A stretch of DNA of 36,859 bases from DTU063 sp001512695 (GCA_049658265.1 JBASOM010000003.1:1-36859); one strand, 5' to 3'; positions 24,639 to 33,106 are shown, counted from the stretch's first letter. The notes: a model not told the origin generated them from the letters alone. Translations and numbers: made by a program.

Positions 24639-25915
24639 TGAAAACACTTTTAAAGGGAGCAAGGCTTTTAGACCCCGGCCAAAATTTTGATGCCATAATG
24701 GACATTCTAATAGTAGATGGTAAAATCGCAGAGATTAAGCCGGATATAAATATAAGCGATACAGAGATAATCGACCTTTCGGGAAAGCTAGCAACTCCCG
24801 GTCTAATAGATATGCACGTTCACTTTAGAGACCCCGGCTACGAATACAAGGAAGATATAGAGTCGGGCAGCATGAGCGCCGCTGCCGGAGGCTTTACCGC
24901 GGTGGCCTGCATGCCCAACACCAACCCGCCCTTAGACAACAGTTCCCTTATCGAATACGTGAAATCCAAAGCTTCAAAGGTGGGAAAGGTAAAAGTCCTC
25001 CCCATAGGCTGCGTGACCAAGGGCCAAAAGGGTGAGGAGATTACCGAGATGGGAGACATGGCCAGGGCAGGAGCGGTAGCCTTTTCCGACGACGGTAAGC
25101 CCGTGGCAAGTGCCTCCTTGATGCGAAAGGCCATGGTCTATGCGGCCATGTTCGACAGGCTGATCATCGACCACTGTGAAGATCCCAGCCTTTTTGAAGG
25201 GGGCCAGATCAACGAAGGCCGCGTATCCACCCTGCTGGGCCTCATGGGAATACCCAGTGCCTGTGAAGAGATAATGGTGGCTAGGGACATCTTGCTGGCC
25301 AGAGAAATGAAAACCCCCGTTCACATAGCCCACATAAGCACAAGGGGTTCAGTGGAACTTGTGCGATGGGCAAAGCGGGAAGGAGTAAAGGTTTCCTGTG
25401 AAGTTACACCGCACCATCTTACCCTCACCGAGGAAGCGGTAATGGACTATGACACCAATGCAAAAGTAAATCCGCCCCTTCGGACGAAAGAGGACCTAGA
25501 GGCACTCCTGGAAGGCTTAAAGGACGGCACCGTAGATGCCATCGCCACAGACCATGCGCCCCACCACATAGACGAAAAAGACCTGGAATTTGACAAGGCG
25601 GCTTTTGGCCTGATAGGCCTTGAAACTGCCCTTGGAGTTATCTTGACAAAAGTAGTAGGGGAAAATGGCATTCCCTTAAACACGGTCATCGAAAAAATGA
25701 CGGTGGGTCCTGCCAAAGTATTAGGCCTTGACATGGGAACACTTAAGGTAGGAGGACCCGCAGATATTACCGTAATAGATTTGGAGCGGGAATGGACGGT
25801 GGATAAAGACAAATTTTTCTCCAAAGGCCGAAACACTCCTTTCCACGGTTTTAAATTAAAAGGCAAGGCGGTCATGACCATAGTGGACGGCAAAAGTGCG
25901 TATTCGGAAATGTGA
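24635..25915 (+). CDS. pyrC: Dihydroorotase (class I)
   Basis: The 426-residue zinc amidohydrolase cyclises carbamoyl-aspartate to dihydroorotate. Metal-binding DMHVHFRDPG (His61, His63), substrate segment CMPNTNPP, further metal His in DHCEDPSL and HIAHIST, and the catalytic Asp in ATDHAPHH. The length and FRDPG motif indicate class I. The start overlaps the pyrB stop; ATG at 24635 or 24638 can serve, behind AGGAGG. Its TGA stop (25913-25915) is immediately followed by the first ARG-box-like operator of the carB promoter. Confidence 0.96.
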   Translation: MMKTLLKGARLLDPGQNFDAIMDILIVDGKIAEIKPDINISDTEIIDLSGKLATPGLIDMHVHFRDPGYEYKEDIESGSMSAAAGGFTAVACMPNTNPPLDNSSLIEYVKSKASKVGKVKVLPIGCVTKGQKGEEITEMGDMARAGAVAFSDDGKPVASASLMRKAMVYAAMFDRLIIDHCEDPSLFEGGQINEGRVSTLLGLMGIPSACEEIMVARDILLAREMKTPVHIAHISTRGSVELVRWAKREGVKVSCEVTPHHLTLTEEAVMDYDTNAKVNPPLRTKEDLEALLEGLKDGTVDAIATDHAPHHIDEKDLEFDKAAFGLIGLETALGVILTKVVGENGIPLNTVIEKMTVGPAKVLGLDMGTLKVGGPADITVIDLEREWTVDKDKFFSKGRNTPFHGFKLKGKAVMTIVDGKSAYSEM

Positions 25916-25991
25916 TGAATAAATATACAAAAATATGTATTGATATACGGAAAATATCGTGTTAAAATACAATATAATGAATAAATATACG
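25916..25991 (+). promoter_or_regulatory. carB promoter with three ARG-box-like operators
   Basis: TTGATA (25940-25945), a 17-bp spacer and TAAAAT (25963-25968) make a good sigma-A promoter. Three sites match the ArgR/AhrC box TGNATWWWWATNCA: TGAATAAATATACA at 25916-25929 (13 of 14 against TGAATWWWWATTCA), TGTATTGATATACG at 25936-25949 over the -35, and TGAATAAATATACG at 25978-25991 just past the start point. Their centres are 20 and 42 bp apart, near whole helical turns. An arginine repressor is therefore a likely regulator of carB here; no argR gene is in the window. Confidence 0.7.
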
Positions 25992-26034
25992 AATACGATT
26001 TTAGCGCATGGGCCTTTAGGAAGGGAGATTTGTT

Positions 26035-29000
26035 ATGCCTAAAGATAAGACTATCAAAAAAATCATGGTTATCGGTTCGGGGCCGATTGTAATCGGCCAG
26101 GCGGCAGAATTCGACTATGCCGGCACCCAGGCCTGCCTGTCCCTCAGGGAAGAAGGCTATGAGGTAATCTTAATTAACAGCAATCCTGCTACCATCATGA
26201 CCGATTCACATATAGCGGACAAAATATATATAGAGCCCCTGACCCTGGAATTTGCAGCCAAGATCTTGCGCCGGGAAAGGCCTGACGGCCTTTTGCCCAC
26301 CTTGGGGGGCCAGGTAGGCTTAAACTTGGCCGTGGAACTGGCGGAAAAGGGCATCCTGCACAGGGAAGGCGTAAAGCTCTTGGGGACGCCCTTAACCTCC
26401 ATAAAAAAAGCGGAGGACCGGGAACTCTTTAAAAAACTCATGGAGGAAATCAACGAACCGGTGCCCGACAGCCGGATAGTTCACAGCCTGGAAGAGGCCA
26501 GGGCCTTTGCCAGGGAAGTGGGACTGCCTTTAATCGTCCGGCCTGCCTATACTCTTGGTGGCACCGGCGGCGGCGTGGCAAATACAGAGGAAGAACTGAT
26601 GGAGATAACCTACAACGGCCTAAGGCTCAGCCGCATCCACCAGGTCCTACTCGAAAAGAGCCTCTTGGGCTTGAAGGAAGTTGAGTTTGAGATCATTCGG
26701 GACCGAAAGGACCAGTGCATATGCGTCTGCGACATGGAAAACATCGACCCTGTTGGAATTCACACGGGGGACAGCGTGGTCGTAGCACCATCCCAGACCC
26801 TGACCAAGGATGAATACGAGAAGCTGAAAAGAGCATCCTTTAAAATAATCCGGGCCCTCGGCATTGAAGGGGGCTGCAACGTACAGTTTGCCCTGGATTC
26901 CTCTACGGGCAAGTACTATGTCATCGAAGTAAATCCGCGGGTGAGCCGTTCCAGTGCCTTGGCCTCCAAGGCTGCCGGCTACCCCATCGCAAAGGTTACC
27001 GCCAAAATCGCAACGGGCCTGGCCCTGGATGAGATAAAAAATCCCGTCAACGGCGTCGGCAGCGCCTACTACGAGCCGTCGCTTGACTACGTAGTCGTAA
27101 AGATGCCCCGCTGGCCCTTTGACAAGTTTGTGGACGCCGACAGGTTTTTAGGCACTCAGATGAAGGCCACCGGGGAGGTCATGGCCATTGACAAAAATCT
27201 CGAGGGGGCCCTCATGAAGGCGGCCAGGTCTTTAGAACAGGGAATTATCGGCCTGCAGCTAAAGAGCCTGAAAGATGCGGATTTAGACACCATCAAGTAC
27301 AAGATTTCAAAGGCCACAGATGAGCGGCTCTTTGCCGTGGCCGAAGGGCTGCGGCAGGGCCTGACGGTAGATGAAATACACGATTTAAGCAAAATCGACA
27401 AATTCTTTATTAATAAAATACAAAATATCGTCGAGATGGAAAAACGGCTGGCAGAGGAAAGCATATCGCCCCAGCTTTTAAAAGAGACAAAGGCCATGCA
27501 GTTTCCCGACCGGCTCATTGCAGATTTAACGGGCAAGAGCGAAAAAGACATAAAGAATATGCGGAAAGACAAGGAAATTTTGCCCGCCTACAATGCCGTA
27601 AACACCTGTCCATCGGCGCCTTCATCAGCCTTGCCCTACTTTTACTCATCCTATAATGGGGAAAATGGGGCAGACCTGCAGGATGTGCCGTCTGTTATCA
27701 TCCTTGGCTCCGGCCCTATCCGCATTGGCCAGGGCATCGAATTTGACTACTGTTCCGTCCACTCGGTATGGGCGGCCAAAGAGGCCGGGTACAGGACTGT
27801 TATAATCAACAACAACCCGGAAACGGTGAGCACCGACTTTAACACGGCAGACCGGCTGTACTTTGAGCCCCTTTATTTAGAAGATGTAATGGCCATCATC
27901 GAAAGAGAAAAGCCTCTGGGTGTGATTGTCCAGTTTGGCGGACAGACCGCCATCAACCTGGCGGCAGCCCTGCACAATCAGGGTGTCAAGATTTTAGGTA
28001 CCGATGTCAAATCCATAGACCTGGCAGAAGATAGGGAGAAGTTCGATGAACTGTTGAGTGAACTTGGAATTCCCCGGCCGAAGGCCACCGCTGCCCGCTG
28101 CGTGGAAGAAGCGCTGGCCAAGGCAGATGACATAGGCTTTCCCATGCTGGTGAGACCCTCCTACGTCCTCGGGGGAAGGGCCATGGAAATCGTGTATAAC
28201 AAAAAAGAACTAAAGAGTTACATGGAGACTGCCGTGGAGGCTTCCAGCGAAAAGCCGGTGCTGATCGACAGGTATATAGCCGGCATCGAAGTGGAAGTCG
28301 ATGCTGTAAGTGACGGCAGCGAAGTGCTCATTCCCGGCATAATGGAACACATAGAGCGGGCCGGTATCCATTCGGGGGACAGCATAGCGGTATACCCCCA
28401 TCAGACCTTGAGCAAAGCTGCCGTGGAGAAAGTAGTGGATTACACCACCCGCATAGCCCAGAGGCTTGCGGTAAAGGGCTTGATAAACATACAGTTTGTA
28501 GTAGAAGACGACGAGGTTTTCATCATCGAAGTCAATCCCCGCTCTAGCCGGACGGTGCCTTACATGAGTAAGATAACCGGCATCCCGATGGTAAACATAG
28601 CCACAAAGATAGCCCTGGGAGCAAGCTTAACCCAATTGGGCTACAAGGGGGGATTGGCAGATAAACCTGATTTTGTGGCGGTGAAGGCTCCCGTATTTTC
28701 CTTTTCCAAGCTCCGCATGGTAGAGCCCTCCCTGGGACCAGAAATGAAGTCTACCGGTGAAGTGTTGGGCATGGAGCGGAATTTCGAAAAGGCCCTTTAC
28801 AAGGCCTTTGCCGGTTCGGGACTTACGGTGCCGACGGATGGAGCCATCCTGGCCACAATTGCCGACAGGGATAAAGATGAAGCCGTGAAGCTCCTGAAAA
28901 AGTTTTGGGAGCTGGGATTTAAGATATATGCCACCAACGGCACCGCAAAGGCCCTAAAGGCAGTTGGGGTTCCTGCCGAATTCGTAAACAAGGTGGAGGA

Positions 29001-29223
29001 AGGTTCCCCTAACATCATAGACCTATTGAGACAAAAGAAAATCGACATGATAATAAACACATTGACCAGGGGCAAGGCCCCCCAAAGGGACGGCTTTAAA
29101 ATACGCAGGGTGGCAGCCGAAGACGGCATTCCATGCTTAACCTCCCTGGATACGGCCAAAGCCCTCTACAAGGTTATCGAAGCCACCTCCATCAGCTGCC
29201 AACCCCTCGTTGCCAGGCACTAA
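26035..29223 (+). CDS. carB: Carbamoyl-phosphate synthase large subunit
   Basis: The 1062-residue enzyme makes carbamoyl phosphate from bicarbonate, ammonia from the glutaminase subunit, and two ATP. Two homologous ATP-grasp halves start at VIGSGPIVIGQAAEFDYAG (residue 12) and IILGSGPIRIGQGIEFDYCS (about 555). An oligomerisation region lies near 400-545 and an MGS-like allosteric domain from about 930 to the end. The length is normal. AAGGGAG lies eight bases before the ATG. The small-subunit gene carA, usually directly upstream, is absent; 119 bp of regulatory DNA separate pyrC and carB. The last codons (ARH) and the stop are formed by a repeat shared with the pyrD end. Confidence 0.96.
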   Translation: MPKDKTIKKIMVIGSGPIVIGQAAEFDYAGTQACLSLREEGYEVILINSNPATIMTDSHIADKIYIEPLTLEFAAKILRRERPDGLLPTLGGQVGLNLAVELAEKGILHREGVKLLGTPLTSIKKAEDRELFKKLMEEINEPVPDSRIVHSLEEARAFAREVGLPLIVRPAYTLGGTGGGVANTEEELMEITYNGLRLSRIHQVLLEKSLLGLKEVEFEIIRDRKDQCICVCDMENIDPVGIHTGDSVVVAPSQTLTKDEYEKLKRASFKIIRALGIEGGCNVQFALDSSTGKYYVIEVNPRVSRSSALASKAAGYPIAKVTAKIATGLALDEIKNPVNGVGSAYYEPSLDYVVVKMPRWPFDKFVDADRFLGTQMKATGEVMAIDKNLEGALMKAARSLEQGIIGLQLKSLKDADLDTIKYKISKATDERLFAVAEGLRQGLTVDEIHDLSKIDKFFINKIQNIVEMEKRLAEESISPQLLKETKAMQFPDRLIADLTGKSEKDIKNMRKDKEILPAYNAVNTCPSAPSSALPYFYSSYNGENGADLQDVPSVIILGSGPIRIGQGIEFDYCSVHSVWAAKEAGYRTVIINNNPETVSTDFNTADRLYFEPLYLEDVMAIIEREKPLGVIVQFGGQTAINLAAALHNQGVKILGTDVKSIDLAEDREKFDELLSELGIPRPKATAARCVEEALAKADDIGFPMLVRPSYVLGGRAMEIVYNKKELKSYMETAVEASSEKPVLIDRYIAGIEVEVDAVSDGSEVLIPGIMEHIERAGIHSGDSIAVYPHQTLSKAAVEKVVDYTTRIAQRLAVKGLINIQFVVEDDEVFIIEVNPRSSRTVPYMSKITGIPMVNIATKIALGASLTQLGYKGGLADKPDFVAVKAPVFSFSKLRMVEPSLGPEMKSTGEVLGMERNFEKALYKAFAGSGLTVPTDGAILATIADRDKDEAVKLLKKFWELGFKIYATNGTAKALKAVGVPAEFVNKVEEGSPNIIDLLRQKKIDMIINTLTRGKAPQRDGFKIRRVAAEDGIPCLTSLDTAKALYKVIEATSISCQPLVARH

Positions 29224-29237
29224 GTTTTTAACATATT
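29211..29237 (+). repeat. Repeat copy at the carB stop codon
   Basis: TGCCAGGCAC followed by TAAGTTTTTAACATATT. It matches the copy at the pyrD end except for one missing C and one T/G change. The TAA stop of carB lies inside it. Confidence 0.7.
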
Positions 29238-29267
29238 TGACTATAACTCAAGAAAGGGGGCTGCCTG

Positions 29268-30065
29268 TTGAGCGCCCAAGTTACCTTTGCAAGTATAATG
29301 CAGAACACTCAAATTGCCCCGGATATCTACCTCATGGAAATCCAGTCGGCCGAAACGGCAGAAGCTGCACGGCCCGGACAATTTCTGCACATCCGCTGCA
29401 CGGATTCCCTGTCGCCCCTGCTTCGCAGGCCCATAAGCATAGCCGATGCGGACAAAAAGACTGGCAACATAAAGATCATATACAGGGTAGTGGGCCAGGG
29501 GACTCAGCTGCTTTGCAGAAAGAGGCCGGGGGACAGCTTAGACATAATCGGGCCCCTTGGCCAGGGCTTTCCCATGCCGGATGAAGGCCAGACTCCTGTT
29601 ATAGTAGGTGGTGGGATTGGCGTTGCACCACTTTTATTTCTCGCTAAGAGTGTCGTAAAAGAGACTTTTTGTCCCATGCCTAAAGTATTCTTGGGCTTTG
29701 AAACCAAGCAGGAAGCCTTCGGCATAGAGTTTTTTGAGTCACTGGGAATCGAGCTAGAAATTTGCACGGATGACGGTTCTTTGGGCAATAAATGTTTTCC
29801 CACAGCACTCTTAAAAGAATATCTGGAGCAATGCCAGGACAAATCAAAGCTCGTAATTTATGCCTGCGGGCCAAGGCCTATGCTGGCCGGCCTAAAGGAC
29901 ATTGCCTCAGCTGAAGACATAACTGCATACTTTTCCATGGAGGAACGCATGGCCTGCGGCGTAGGCGCATGCCTGGGATGCTCCGTGAAATCTTCCCAGG
30001 GAGCTTATAAAAAGGTTTGCAAGGACGGGCCGGTTTTCGAGGCCGGCGAAATAGAGCTGACATAA
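29268..30065 (+). CDS. pyrK: Dihydroorotate dehydrogenase electron-transfer subunit
   Basis: The 265-residue FAD and [2Fe-2S] protein carries electrons from the PyrD flavin to NAD+. FAD-binding RRPISIAD near 63, the GPLGQGFP and VGGGIGVAPLLFL nucleotide-binding segments, and four C-terminal cysteines for the 2Fe-2S cluster (CGVGACLGC at 230-238 and Cys251 in KVCKDGP). The start codon is TTG at 29268 behind AAAGGGGG. It lies 44 bp after carB and 12 bp before pyrD, as expected for the class 1B heterotetramer. Confidence 0.95.
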   Translation: MSAQVTFASIMQNTQIAPDIYLMEIQSAETAEAARPGQFLHIRCTDSLSPLLRRPISIADADKKTGNIKIIYRVVGQGTQLLCRKRPGDSLDIIGPLGQGFPMPDEGQTPVIVGGGIGVAPLLFLAKSVVKETFCPMPKVFLGFETKQEAFGIEFFESLGIELEICTDDGSLGNKCFPTALLKEYLEQCQDKSKLVIYACGPRPMLAGLKDIASAEDITAYFSMEERMACGVGACLGCSVKSSQGAYKKVCKDGPVFEAGEIELT

Positions 30066-30077
30066 AGGAGAATAAAG

Positions 30078-30995
30078 ATGGTTCATGAAATCGACCTCTC
30101 AGTAAATGTTGCCGGTATTAAAATGCAAAACCCTGTCATGGTTGCCTCCGGGACCTTCGGATTCGGCAATGAATACGGCGATTTTTACGATATTAACAAA
30201 TTGGGTGCCTTGGTGACTAAAGGCCTGACACTTTTGCCAAGGGAAGGCAATCCCCCGCCCAGAATACATGAAACTCCTGCCGGCATGTTAAACTCCGTGG
30301 GCCTTGAAAACCCGGGAGTTCAAAAATTTATAGAAGAAGAATGGCCCCGCCTTTCACAACTAAAAGTCCCGGTGATAGCCAACATCTCCGGCGATACGGT
30401 AGATGATTACTATAAAATAGCAAAACAGCTATCAAGCCTTGAAAATCTAGCGGCATTGGAAATAAACATATCCTGTCCCAATGTGGCAAAAGGAGGCCTG
30501 GCCTTTGGCCAGGAGCCACAAAGCGCCTTTGAAGTCGTAAAAGCTGTCCGGGAAGCCACCCAGCTTCCAATCATTGCAAAGCTCTCTCCAAATGTCACCC
30601 ATATTCAGGAAATCGCAAAAGCAGCAGTTGACGCCGGAGCAGATGCCCTTTCCCTTATAAACACCCTCTTGGGCATGGCAATTGACATCCACAGCGCAAA
30701 ACCCGTGTTTCACCGCACCTTTGCAGGCCTTTCTGGTCCTGCCGTAAAACCCGTGGCCCTGCGCATGGTGTGGGAAGTCTACGAAGCCGTCCAAGTGCCC
30801 ATAATAGGCATGGGCGGCATTACAAGCTGGCAGGACGCGGTTGAATTCATCCTGGCCGGAGCATCTGCAGTGGCCATCGGTACCGCCAACTTCGTAAACC
30901 CAATGGCCCCCATAGAAATAATCGAAGGCCTAAAAACCTTCCTGTACCTGCAAGAAACAAAGCTCCAGGACCTAATCGGCGCCGCTCACCAATAG
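30078..30995 (+). CDS. pyrD: Dihydroorotate dehydrogenase, class 1B catalytic subunit
   Basis: The 305-residue FMN enzyme oxidises dihydroorotate to orotate. Typical segments are NPVMVASGTFGFGNEY, TKGLTLLPREGNPPPRI, the INISCPN motif with the class 1 catalytic Cys, LSPNVTHI, and the FMN-phosphate site GMGGITSWQDAVEFILAGASAVAIGTA. Pairing with pyrK identifies class 1B (NAD-linked). AAAGGAG lies eight bases before the ATG. The TAG stop forms part of a palindrome that opens a repeat shared with the carB end. Confidence 0.96.
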   Translation: MVHEIDLSVNVAGIKMQNPVMVASGTFGFGNEYGDFYDINKLGALVTKGLTLLPREGNPPPRIHETPAGMLNSVGLENPGVQKFIEEEWPRLSQLKVPVIANISGDTVDDYYKIAKQLSSLENLAALEINISCPNVAKGGLAFGQEPQSAFEVVKAVREATQLPIIAKLSPNVTHIQEIAKAAVDAGADALSLINTLLGMAIDIHSAKPVFHRTFAGLSGPAVKPVALRMVWEVYEAVQVPIIGMGGITSWQDAVEFILAGASAVAIGTANFVNPMAPIEIIEGLKTFLYLQETKLQDLIGAAHQ

Positions 30996-31024
30996 GTGCC
31001 AGGCACCTAAGTTGTTAACATATT
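30994..31024 (+). repeat. Repeat copy at the pyrD stop codon, with palindrome
   Basis: AGGTGCC-A-GGCACCT (30994-31008) is a perfect 15-base palindrome that begins inside the pyrD stop. It continues as AAGTTGTTAACATATT, the sequence also found after carB (29211-29237). Confidence 0.7.
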
Positions 31025-31413
31025 CTATGTAGTGTCAGGACGATAATATAATCGAAGTTGATGAAAATGGTGGCAGCTCTCCCCCAAATCAAGACCTGTT
31101 ATTCTAAAGCTTGAGCCTGTACTCCGCAGGGGTTCACGGCAATTCGGCATCCTGCAGAGTGCATGCCAGCATGCAGCCCGCACCCTGCATCTACCCCGTT
31201 TGTCTTGTAGGTGCAGTCTTTGACCGCCCGTTAAGTTGGCCCATTTACCTCCATCTTCACAACCTAAGAGAAACGGTTTTATACATGGAATCTGCTAAAT
31301 CACAAAGCAATTATAGGTAATATCAGGTATTGGGAAAATCATAACAAGAGGTTTTTCTCCTATTTCTTGAGTGTTTTTTTGAACAATAAAGTACCCTCGA
31401 AAGGAGCCATATC
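31025..31413. other. Long non-coding gap inside the pyr operon
   Basis: With the preceding repeat, about 418 bp separate pyrD and pyrF, in contrast to the tight spacing of neighbouring pyr genes. I find no convincing gene. A 69-codon frame (31111-31320) has no ribosome site and an unlikely composition. A perfect interrupted palindrome, TGCATGC-CA-GCATGCA, lies at 31160-31175 within a run of GCA/TGC words (about 31150-31190). No clear promoter, PyrR loop or terminator is visible. It may be decayed mobile or repeat DNA. Confidence 0.5.
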
Positions 31414-32109
31414 ATGTCATACGACTACAGCAAAGTCATCATCGCCCTAGATACCACTGACGAACAAAAAGCCCTCGAGCTGGTCAAACTTTTAAAACAC
31501 AAAGTTTCTGTTTTCAAGGTGGGCCTTGAGCTATTTTGCTCACAGGGGCCCGTAATAGTGAACAAAATCAACGACCTGGGATGCAAGGTCTTTCTTGACT
31601 TAAAGTTTCACGACATACCAAACACCGTCGCGGGGGCCGCTAGGGCAGCCCTGAGCACCGGAGCTTTCATGTTTAACGTCCACGCTTCCGGCGGCCGCGA
31701 AATGATGCGAAAGGTTCGGGAAATGATAGATGCTGCCGAGCTTCCCGAAAAGCCCATCGTGATAGCAGTAACGGTCCTCACCAGCCTTGACGAAAGTGAT
31801 TTAAACGACATCAATATATCAAAATCCCCACTGGAACAGGTTAAAACACTGGCCCTTTTGACCAAGGAATCGGGCCTTGACGGCGTTGTGGCATCGCCGA
31901 GAGAGATCACCGCCATAAGGGAAGTTGCGGGCCAGGACTTCGTCATCGTCACCCCAGGTGTGAGACCTGCATGGGCCCAGGCCGGCGACCAAAAGCGCAT
32001 CATGACACCGGCAGAAGCACTGGATGCAGGGGCGAGCTATATCGTAGTGGGCCGTCCTGTTACTGCCGCCCCCAACCCTGTCGAGGCCATCGACAAGCTT
32101 TTCTCTTAG
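31414..32109 (+). CDS. pyrF: Orotidine 5'-phosphate decarboxylase
   Basis: The 231-residue TIM-barrel enzyme converts OMP to UMP. The catalytic charged array is present: Asp13 (ALDT), Lys35 (FKVGLELF), and Asp62-Lys64-Asp67 in FLDLKFHDIPNT. The phosphate-binding end has VTPGVRPAW and SYIVVGRPVTAA. The length is normal. AAAGGAG lies eight bases before the ATG. It is followed after 14 bp by pyrE. Confidence 0.96.
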   Translation: MSYDYSKVIIALDTTDEQKALELVKLLKHKVSVFKVGLELFCSQGPVIVNKINDLGCKVFLDLKFHDIPNTVAGAARAALSTGAFMFNVHASGGREMMRKVREMIDAAELPEKPIVIAVTVLTSLDESDLNDINISKSPLEQVKTLALLTKESGLDGVVASPREITAIREVAGQDFVIVTPGVRPAWAQAGDQKRIMTPAEALDAGASYIVVGRPVTAAPNPVEAIDKLFS

Positions 32110-32123
32110 AAAGGAGAGTCATC

Positions 32124-32699
32124 GTGACGAGAGAGGAAATATTGGAGCTCTTCACCAAGACCGATGTTTTGAAGACCGGCCACTTTCTTTTGACTTCCGG
32201 TCTGCACAGTGACAAGTACCTCCAGTGCGCACAGCTTCTGCAATATCCGGAGGCTACGGAAAAGGCCATAGCTGAACTGGCCAACAACTTTAAAGACAAG
32301 GGTATAGAAACGGTAGTAGGCCCTGCCATGGGAGGCATCATCATCTCCTATGAAATGGCAAGGCAGCTAGGGGCCAAGGCGATATTCACGGAGCGGGAAG
32401 ACGGGAAGATGGCCCTTCGGCGGGGTTTTGCAATAAAGCCCGGCGAAAAAATACTAGTAGTTGAAGACGTGGTCACCACCGGCGGTTCCGTAAAAGAAGT
32501 CATATCCCTAGTCAAGGAGCTGGGCGGCGAGGTTGTCGCAGTAGCTGCTCTTGTAGACCGCAGCGGCGGCAAGGTAGACTTTGGCGTGTCGGCTTATTAT
32601 TTATTGGATCTAGATGTAAAATCTTACGCTCCCGAGGAGTGTCCCCTTTGCAAAGAGGGTCTTCCCCTAGTTAAACCCGGCAGCAGAAAAATCAAATAA
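32124..32699 (+). CDS. pyrE: Orotate phosphoribosyltransferase
   Basis: The 191-residue enzyme converts orotate and PRPP to OMP. It has the PRPP-binding motif ILVVEDVVTTGGSVKE near 108-123, the flexible loop TEREDGKMALRRGF, and the N-terminal LLTSGLHSDKYLQC. GTG at 32124 is chosen because AAGGAGAG lies six bases upstream; longer in-frame starts would run into pyrF. It is the last pyr gene and is followed by a hairpin with a T run. Confidence 0.95.
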   Translation: MTREEILELFTKTDVLKTGHFLLTSGLHSDKYLQCAQLLQYPEATEKAIAELANNFKDKGIETVVGPAMGGIIISYEMARQLGAKAIFTEREDGKMALRRGFAIKPGEKILVVEDVVTTGGSVKEVISLVKELGGEVVAVAALVDRSGGKVDFGVSAYYLLDLDVKSYAPEECPLCKEGLPLVKPGSRKIK

Positions 32700-32708
32700 A
32701 GTGCCCCC

Positions 32709-32752
32709 ATCCCCCTCCCATGCATATTATAAACAAAAGGAGGGGGATTTTT
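32709..32752 (+). terminator. Terminator hairpin that also holds the ribosome site of the next gene
   Basis: ATCCCCCTCC (32709-32718) pairs perfectly with GGAGGGGGAT (32739-32748) around a 20-base loop and is followed by T residues to 32752. The right arm is the Shine-Dalgarno site of the ATG at 32753. The hairpin can therefore both end pyr transcription and mask translation of the next gene. Confidence 0.65.
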
Positions 32753-33103
32753 ATGAATTGGGCATGGCTCAAGTTCATAGTAAATGTGCTCACAAATGAA
32801 GCGGTAATGGAACCGCTCATAGCCGTGATCTTAGGCTACGGCGTTACTGCCTATGCGAAAAACCGCCGCTTTAGAATAATCATGGACTTAACTGCGGATA
32901 TAGTTGATTATATAGAGGAAAACTACAAGGACTGGGGAATAAAGGGCAGCCAGAAGATGGATAAATTCCTGGAGCTGTTTGTCAAAGAGTATAAAAAGCA
33001 GATGGGCAGAAAGCCCAAGGATGTAGAACTTGAAACGGCGCGCATACGTGCGGAAGCCCTGGTGCAGAGGGCACGGCGGGCCGGAAATGGTAAAAAACGA
33101 TAG
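32753..33103 (+). CDS. Small membrane protein, possibly LL-H-type holin-like
   Basis: The 116-residue protein starts at the ATG at 32753, four bases after GGAGGGGG. It has one hydrophobic segment (about 20-37, PLIAVILGYGVTAYA) followed by a charged helical region (VDYIEENYKDW...KMDKFLELFVKEYKKQMGRKPKDVELETARIRAEALVQRARR). A single N-terminal membrane helix followed by a 'V-x-Y-x-E ... E/K-rich ... E-x-x-x-x-R-x-x-A-L-V' tail resembles the LL-H phage holin family, but this is weak. No phage genes surround it. Function is unassigned; it may be a standalone chromosomal relative. argS follows with its own promoter. Confidence 0.6.
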   Translation: MNWAWLKFIVNVLTNEAVMEPLIAVILGYGVTAYAKNRRFRIIMDLTADIVDYIEENYKDWGIKGSQKMDKFLELFVKEYKKQMGRKPKDVELETARIRAEALVQRARRAGNGKKR

Positions 33104-33106
33104 TTG

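Noticed and set aside
31111..31320. 69-codon frame between pyrD and pyrF
   Set aside because: No ribosome site, Cys/His/Pro-rich unlikely composition, and it covers a palindromic non-coding stretch.
32753..33103. Prophage remnant
   Set aside because: The product is only weakly holin-like and no endolysin, integrase or structural genes surround it.
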